Positions 5,189 to 8,670 of a DNA stretch of 8,670 nt are shown here, piece by piece. The notes under the pieces were generated by a model. The model worked only from the letters and a program-made list of their open reading frames with translations, ran no database searches and had not been told where the DNA came from. Within the stretch, counting starts at the first letter, position 1, and every line of letters starts with the position of its first letter. The position numbers were made by a program, and so were the translations under genes. Source of the stretch: Gemmatimonadota bacterium (lineage in GTDB: Bacteria > Gemmatimonadota > Gemmatimonadetes > Longimicrobiales > Gaopeijiaceae); the NCBI GenBank assembly GCA_007127575.1, contig SKZC01000431.1:1-8670 (forward strand), given 5' to 3'.

Positions 5189-5874
5189 CCGTTCCGGTAG
5201 CCGTCTTCGCCTCCGGGAGTGGGACGAATCTCCAGGCCCTTCTGGACCACGAACGGGAGGAGGACGCCCATTACCGGGTCGAGCTCGTGGTGAGTGACCG
5301 TCCCGAGATCCCGGCCTTGGAGCGGGCGCAGACCGCCGGCCGAGCCACCGCAGTGGTGGATGCCGAGGGCGAGGACGGTGGCGAGTCCGACCTCATGGAA
5401 GCCCTGGAGGCGGCCCAGATTCAGGCCGTGTTCCTGGCCGGCTACCTTCGCCTCGTCCCGCCGGCTCTAACCCGACGGTTCGACGGTCGCATCTTGAACG
5501 TTCACCCAGCCCTTCTTCCCGCCTTCGGAGGTAAGGGGATGTACGGGCTGCGCATCCACAAGGCGGTTCTCGCTCGTGGGCTCCGCGTGACGGGGGTGAC
5601 GGTACACTTCGTCAACGAGGAATACGATCAAGGGGACGTCTTGGCCCAGTGGCCCGTGCCCGTTTGTCCCGGGGATACCCCCGAGACCCTGGCAGATCGG
5701 GTGCTGGGCGTGGAGCACGTTCTCTACCCGGCCTCGGCGGACCAGCTCTGCCGAGCACTGGCCCAGGGTGACGCGCCGGAGCCCATGGAGCCGTTCTCCG
5801 AGCGTTTCCTTCTGGCCCTGGACCCTCCGGACTACGAGCTTCGCCGCCAGATCCGACGAGCCTTTCCCCGGTAG
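5185..5874 (+). CDS. purN: Phosphoribosylglycinamide formyltransferase PurN
   Basis: A 229-residue cytoplasmic enzyme that transfers a formyl group from 10-formyl-tetrahydrofolate to GAR, the third step of purine synthesis. The phosphate-binding loop is 'FASGSGTNLQALL' (8-20). The catalytic triad of the family maps to N105 and H107 in 'ILNVHPALLPAF' and D148 in 'NEEYDQGDV'; 'FLAGYLRLV' (83-91) and 'GVTVHFV' (137-143) are further family strands. The start is TTG 5185: GGGGAGGG (5172-5179) sits just upstream, and the codon overlaps the previous stop as TTGA. The protein is somewhat longer than the usual 190-215 residues because of a C-terminal tail ending in 'DYELRRQIRRAFPR'. PurH follows 72 bases later, placing both folate-dependent formyltransferases of the pathway side by side. 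Confidence 0.95.
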   Translation: MTVPVAVFASGSGTNLQALLDHEREEDAHYRVELVVSDRPEIPALERAQTAGRATAVVDAEGEDGGESDLMEALEAAQIQAVFLAGYLRLVPPALTRRFDGRILNVHPALLPAFGGKGMYGLRIHKAVLARGLRVTGVTVHFVNEEYDQGDVLAQWPVPVCPGDTPETLADRVLGVEHVLYPASADQLCRALAQGDAPEPMEPFSERFLLALDPPDYELRRQIRRAFPR

Positions 5875-5946
5875 CGAGGTGGCCCCCGCGGCAGACGGGA
5901 CGTATCCCCCCCAACACTCCAATACTGAGAACGGAGAACGGACGCG

Positions 5947-7647
5947 ATGTCGCAGCGGAGAGCTCTCATCAGCGTGTCGGACAAGAGGGACGTGGAGCAA
6001 CTCGCTCGAGGCCTGGTGGAGAGAGGCTGGGAGATCCTCTCCACCGGGGGGACGGCTCGGAAGCTGAGTGAAGCGGGCCTTCCCGTCACACTCGTCTCCG
6101 ACGTCACCGGACACCCGGAGATCATGGATGGGAGGGTGAAAACCCTCCACCCGGCGATTCACGGTCCCCTCCTGGCCCGCCGAGAAGTGGAGGGGGACCT
6201 GCAGGCGCTGGACGAGCTCGGCTACGGGACCATCGACCTGGTAGCTGTGAACCTCTACCCCTTTCAGCGGACGGTGGACGAGGGAGGGGTCTCCGTGGAC
6301 GAGGCCATGGAGCAGGTGGACATCGGCGGGCCCACCATGATCCGGGCCGCGGCGAAGAACCACCGCTCCGTGTGGGTGGTGGTGGACCCGGAGGATTACC
6401 CACGGGTCCTGGCGGCGCTGGACGGTGACGGGTCCGCCCCGGAGGACGAGGACGGCACCGCGTTGAGAAGGGAGCTGGCGGTGAAGGTGTTCCGGCACAC
6501 CTCGCGGTACGACGAGGTGGTAGCCGGATTTCTCGCTGGAGCCGCTTCGGAGGAAGCTCCGCTTCCCCAACGTCTCCACCCCCACCTTCGTCAGAAGCAA
6601 TCCCTCCGGTATGGGGAGAATCCCGACCAGGTGGCGGGGTTCTACATTCATGAGCGTGCACCCGCCGCCGGAATCGCAGGCCTGGAGCAGCATCACGGAA
6701 AGGAGCTGTCGTTCAACAACCTCCTGGACCTGGACGGGGCGCTTCTGGCTCTCGCCCCCTTCGCCTTCTCCCACCGACCGGCGGTGGCCATCATCAAGCA
6801 CACCACGCCCTGTGGGCTCGCGGTAGGGGAGACCCTCACGGAGGCGTACGAGCGGGCCTTGCGAACGGATCCCGTGAGTGCCTTCGGCTCGGTGGTGGCG
6901 TTGAACCGTCCGGTGGATGAGCCCACCGCACAGGCCATGTCCCAGCTCTTCATCGAGTGCATCGTGGCCCCCTCGTTTTCGCCCCAGGCGCTGGAGGTCC
7001 TGACCAAGAAGAAGAACATCCGTCTTCTCACCTTCCCCACCGACCCGGTTCCTCGAGATGCCGTGCCGGTGACCGGCGACAGGATGGACTGGCTACAGCG
7101 AGACGGTGCCTTCGACGAGCTCCGGGGTCCCGCGCTCTTCATGGCGGCCCACGGCCGGGTTCCCGAACGTCGAGTGCTCCGGGGGATCTATGGAGGAGTC
7201 CTGGTTCAAGCACCTCCGCGTCCTCCGTTCTACCGGACCGGACTGGAGCCTGAGGGGTGGAAGGTGGTGAGCGCACGCCGACCGGAGTCCCGGGAGTGGG
7301 ATGACCTCCGGTTCGCCTGGGCCGCCGTTTTCGGAGTGAAGTCCAACGCCATCCTTCTGGCTCGGGAAGGTGCCACGTTGGGGATCGGCGCCGGGCAGAT
7401 GAGCCGGGTGGACGCCTCCAGGCTGGCGGTGGAGAAGGCCCGGGAGCAGGAGCTTTCGCTGGAGGGAGCGGCGCTGGCCTCCGACGCTTTCTTCCCCTTC
7501 AGGGACGGCGTGGACGCCGCCGCGGACGCGGGGATTCGGTGCATCGTCCAGCCCGGGGGGTCCGTCCGGGATCAGGAGGTGGTGGAGGCGGCGGACGAGC
7601 ATGGGATCGCCATGGTCTTCACGGGTCGGAGGCTATTCCGGCATTGA
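5947..7647 (+). CDS. purH: Bifunctional AICAR formyltransferase / IMP cyclohydrolase PurH
   Basis: A 566-residue cytoplasmic enzyme for the last two steps to IMP. The N-terminal cyclohydrolase domain (about 1-200) shows 'ISVSDK' (8-13), 'LSTGGTA' (31-37), 'DGRVKTLHPAIHG' (61-73) and 'VDIGGPTMIRAAAKN' (124-138). The C-terminal formyltransferase domain shows 'SLRYGENPDQ' (219-228), 'LSFNNLLDLDGA' (254-265), 'IIKHTTPCG' with the catalytic Lys-His pair at 284-285, 'DPVSAFG' (308-314), 'GIGAGQMSRVD' (479-489), 'SDAFFPFRDG' (512-521) and the ending 'GRRLFRH'. Two oddities: the usual 'RYGENPHQ' has Asp at 227 instead of His, and residues about 364-410 form an insert that makes it longer than the roughly 510-530 residues usual for PurH. 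ATG 5947 is preceded by GGAGA at 5933-5937. Confidence 0.96.
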   Translation: MSQRRALISVSDKRDVEQLARGLVERGWEILSTGGTARKLSEAGLPVTLVSDVTGHPEIMDGRVKTLHPAIHGPLLARREVEGDLQALDELGYGTIDLVAVNLYPFQRTVDEGGVSVDEAMEQVDIGGPTMIRAAAKNHRSVWVVVDPEDYPRVLAALDGDGSAPEDEDGTALRRELAVKVFRHTSRYDEVVAGFLAGAASEEAPLPQRLHPHLRQKQSLRYGENPDQVAGFYIHERAPAAGIAGLEQHHGKELSFNNLLDLDGALLALAPFAFSHRPAVAIIKHTTPCGLAVGETLTEAYERALRTDPVSAFGSVVALNRPVDEPTAQAMSQLFIECIVAPSFSPQALEVLTKKKNIRLLTFPTDPVPRDAVPVTGDRMDWLQRDGAFDELRGPALFMAAHGRVPERRVLRGIYGGVLVQAPPRPPFYRTGLEPEGWKVVSARRPESREWDDLRFAWAAVFGVKSNAILLAREGATLGIGAGQMSRVDASRLAVEKAREQELSLEGAALASDAFFPFRDGVDAAADAGIRCIVQPGGSVRDQEVVEAADEHGIAMVFTGRRLFRH

Positions 7648-7674
7648 CCGGGAGGCGACAGAGGAGGGTCTTGG

Positions 7675-7686
7675 GGGGCCGGCCCC
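7675..7686. repeat. GC palindrome between purH and the tRNA gene
   Basis: GGGGCCGGCCCC is a perfect 12-base palindrome in the 51-base gap. There is no T-run after it, so it is a poor terminator; it may simply mark the purH mRNA end or help separate it from the tRNA transcript. Confidence 0.3.
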
Positions 7687-7698
7687 GGCTCTCTCGCA

Positions 7699-7782
7699 GG
7701 AGGGGTGTTCCGAACTGGTAAGGAGACGGTCTTGAAAACCGTTGCCCGCAAGGGTATGTGGGTTCGAGTCCCACCCCCTCCG
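7699..7782 (+). tRNA. tRNA-Ser (anticodon UGA)
   Basis: All arms of a class II tRNA fold: acceptor 7699-7705 with 7775-7781 (seven pairs), a short D stem (7709-7711 with 7722-7724) with GG at 7717-7718, anticodon stem 7726-7730 with 7738-7742, loop CTTGAAA with anticodon TGA at 7733-7735, and T arm GTGGG-TTCGAGT-CCCAC (7758-7774). The long variable arm (7743-7757, CCC/GGG stem around GCAA) and the G discriminator (7782) are diagnostic of serine. It reads UCA codons. The CCA end is not encoded, so it must be added enzymatically. It is in the same direction as purH, 51 bases downstream. Confidence 0.97.
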
Positions 7783-7845
7783 TTACAGTGGAGTGAAGGT
7801 GAACCTGGATCTGTGTTGAACGGATTGCGCACCCGGAAGCCGTGA

Positions 7846-7911
7846 AGCGGTGGGATCTGCGCTGGTGAAAAGGCTTCAGGCAAAGGCTCGGAGCAGTCCA
7901 GCGAAACCGCT
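7846..7911. other. Rod-like hairpin region downstream of tRNA-Ser
   Basis: AGCGGT (7846-7851) pairs with ACCGCT (7906-7911), and CGCTGG (7860-7865) pairs with CCAGCG (7898-7903), giving two stacked six-pair stems split by an uneven internal loop and capped by a 32-base loop. The 211 bases between the tRNA and the barrel gene contain no supported coding region. This may be a small RNA, a 3' processing structure, or the end region of the minus-strand barrel transcript. I could not match it to a known RNA family. Confidence 0.3.
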
Positions 7912-7993
7912 CCGTCCACCCCCGACACGCCACGGCCTCACTCCTTCCAGCCTCGTCCGGATGGGGATGGGCCTCCCGCCGGCGCTCTGAGCC

Positions 7994-8670
7994 TCAGAAG
8001 CCTCCGGGCCCTCCCATCCCCATCCTCATCCCCCGCACCGACCGCGGAAAGCGGTTGTTCACCACGTTGGCGAACGAGGAGCCGAACCGGTAGTTGAATC
8101 CCACGGACGTCCGGTAGGCGTAGCTCGAGGGGAGGGATTGGCGGCCGAGGAGGATGTCCTCGTCCGGAATCGCGTCGGCGGGGGTGTGGATGTTGTCGTT
8201 CACCCACGCGGCCCCCGCCGAGACGTTGAATTCCAGACCGCGGGCGATCCGGTAGCTCAGGTCTGCGTTGATGCCCACGTTGTGGAGGCCGCTCGCGTGG
8301 ACGTACTGGGACGATTCGAGCCCGAGGCCCGCGTTCCCCCACTGCTCCTGAGCCCTGTACTGGATCTGGAACCGATGGAGCGGAACGGTCTCCTGGGTGA
8401 GGCCGAAAACCGTCTCTTCGTAGTAGGACGAATGCTCCATTCCCACCTGGTAGTGCGCGATGAGCTGCCGGCGGGTGGCCTGGGCGTAGGGGTAATAGTT
8501 GTACTCGATGGCCGGGGCGAAGTTGACGCGCCTCCGCTGGTTGTTCTGAACCGAGTTGCTCCCCCCGACTTCCGCGCCCACCGACAGGTGGTTCGAAATA
8601 CTCCGCACCACGAGAAGGCTGGTCCGCCAGGTGTTCGCGTCGTTGCGGATCTCTCTACCGTCGGCGAGCT
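7994..8670 (-). CDS. Outer-membrane beta-barrel protein, 5' end beyond the window
   Basis: The minus-strand frame is open from the right edge of the window (about 225 residues visible), so GTG 8611 is only an internal codon: upstream residues such as 'NDANTWRTSLLVVRSISNHLSVGAEVG' continue the same alternating pattern. Repeated amphipathic strands with aromatic girdles are visible: 'VNFAPAIEYNYYPYAQATRRQ', 'HYQVGMEHSSYYEETVFG', 'RFQIQYRAQEQWGNAGLGLE', 'LEFNVSAGAAWVNDNIH' and 'YRTSVGFNYRFGSSFANVVNNRF'. The last resembles the final strand of uncharacterised barrels in Gemmatimonadota and Bacteroidota. A Gly/Met-rich tail ends in Phe, the usual terminal residue for outer-membrane insertion. The gene is convergent with purH and tRNA-Ser. 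Membrane location: fairly sure; transport or structural role: unknown. Confidence 0.8.
   Translation of the reverse strand, partial: LADGREIRNDANTWRTSLLVVRSISNHLSVGAEVGGSNSVQNNQRRRVNFAPAIEYNYYPYAQATRRQLIAHYQVGMEHSSYYEETVFGLTQETVPLHRFQIQYRAQEQWGNAGLGLESSQYVHASGLHNVGINADLSYRIARGLEFNVSAGAAWVNDNIHTPADAIPDEDILLGRQSLPSSYAYRTSVGFNYRFGSSFANVVNNRFPRSVRGMRMGMGGPGGF

Noticed and set aside
5467..6801. A 444-codon open frame on the minus strand
   Set aside because: It lies entirely antisense to purN and purH, whose motifs are unmistakable. Its translation is rich in His, Gly and Arg with no family motif, as expected from GC-rich third positions.
7846..7911. Signal recognition particle RNA (ffs)
   Set aside because: The conserved CCGGAAGG apical loop and its symmetric flanks are missing, and SRP RNA is too conserved to lose them.
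7572..7933. Minus-strand open frames across the tRNA containing 'GGGTRTHIPLRATVFKT'
   Set aside because: This peptide is the well-known false translation of the antisense of a tRNA-Ser gene.
7699..7993. Integration of an island at the 3' end of tRNA-Ser
   Set aside because: No repeat of the tRNA 3' end and no integrase are present in the window.

Overview
The window is GC-rich bacterial chromosome with ordinary housekeeping genes and no phage, plasmid or CRISPR content. Two things point to Gemmatimonadota or a close relative: an exported six-bladed beta-propeller protein of the kind expanded in that phylum, and an outer-membrane barrel with the 'SFANVVNNRF' type of ending. This assignment comes from protein style only and is moderate in confidence.

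Layout. Positions 1-148 look like the 3' end of an upstream outer-membrane receptor-type gene, apparently frameshifted near its end, closed by a strong rho-independent terminator (190-228). A two-gene type II toxin-antitoxin module follows: a ribbon-helix-helix antitoxin (438-734) overlapping a MazF/PemK toxin (731-1054) by ATGA. Next comes a secreted beta-propeller protein. Its signal peptide (ATG 1276) is out of frame with its body (readable to 2521); adding one CT unit at 1325-1332 would restore the frame. A 448-base non-coding stretch (2522-2969) holds a repeat shared with the intergenic region after mazF and a structured leader in front of the next gene.

The central block is metabolic and all on the plus strand: an A-type Fe-S carrier (2970-3320), the [4Fe-4S] enzyme quinolinate synthase NadA (3469-4506), a glyoxalase II-like metallo-beta-lactamase hydrolase (4535-5188), PurN (TTG start at 5185, overlapping the previous stop) and PurH (5947-7647). 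ErpA plausibly delivers clusters to NadA. PurN and PurH carry out the two formyl-tetrahydrofolate-dependent formylations of purine synthesis, and PurH also closes the ring to IMP. The hydrolase is translationally coupled to purN, but its substrate cannot be read from sequence. A tRNA-Ser(UGA) gene (7699-7782) follows, then about 210 bases with a rod-like hairpin but no gene. The 3' part of an outer-membrane barrel gene on the minus strand (7994-8670) runs off the window.

I see no clearly new multi-gene system. The best candidates for a second look are the CT-tract frame break in the signal peptide, the two-state hairpin over the ErpA ribosome-binding site, the paired intergenic repeat, and unusual residues in PurH and NadA.
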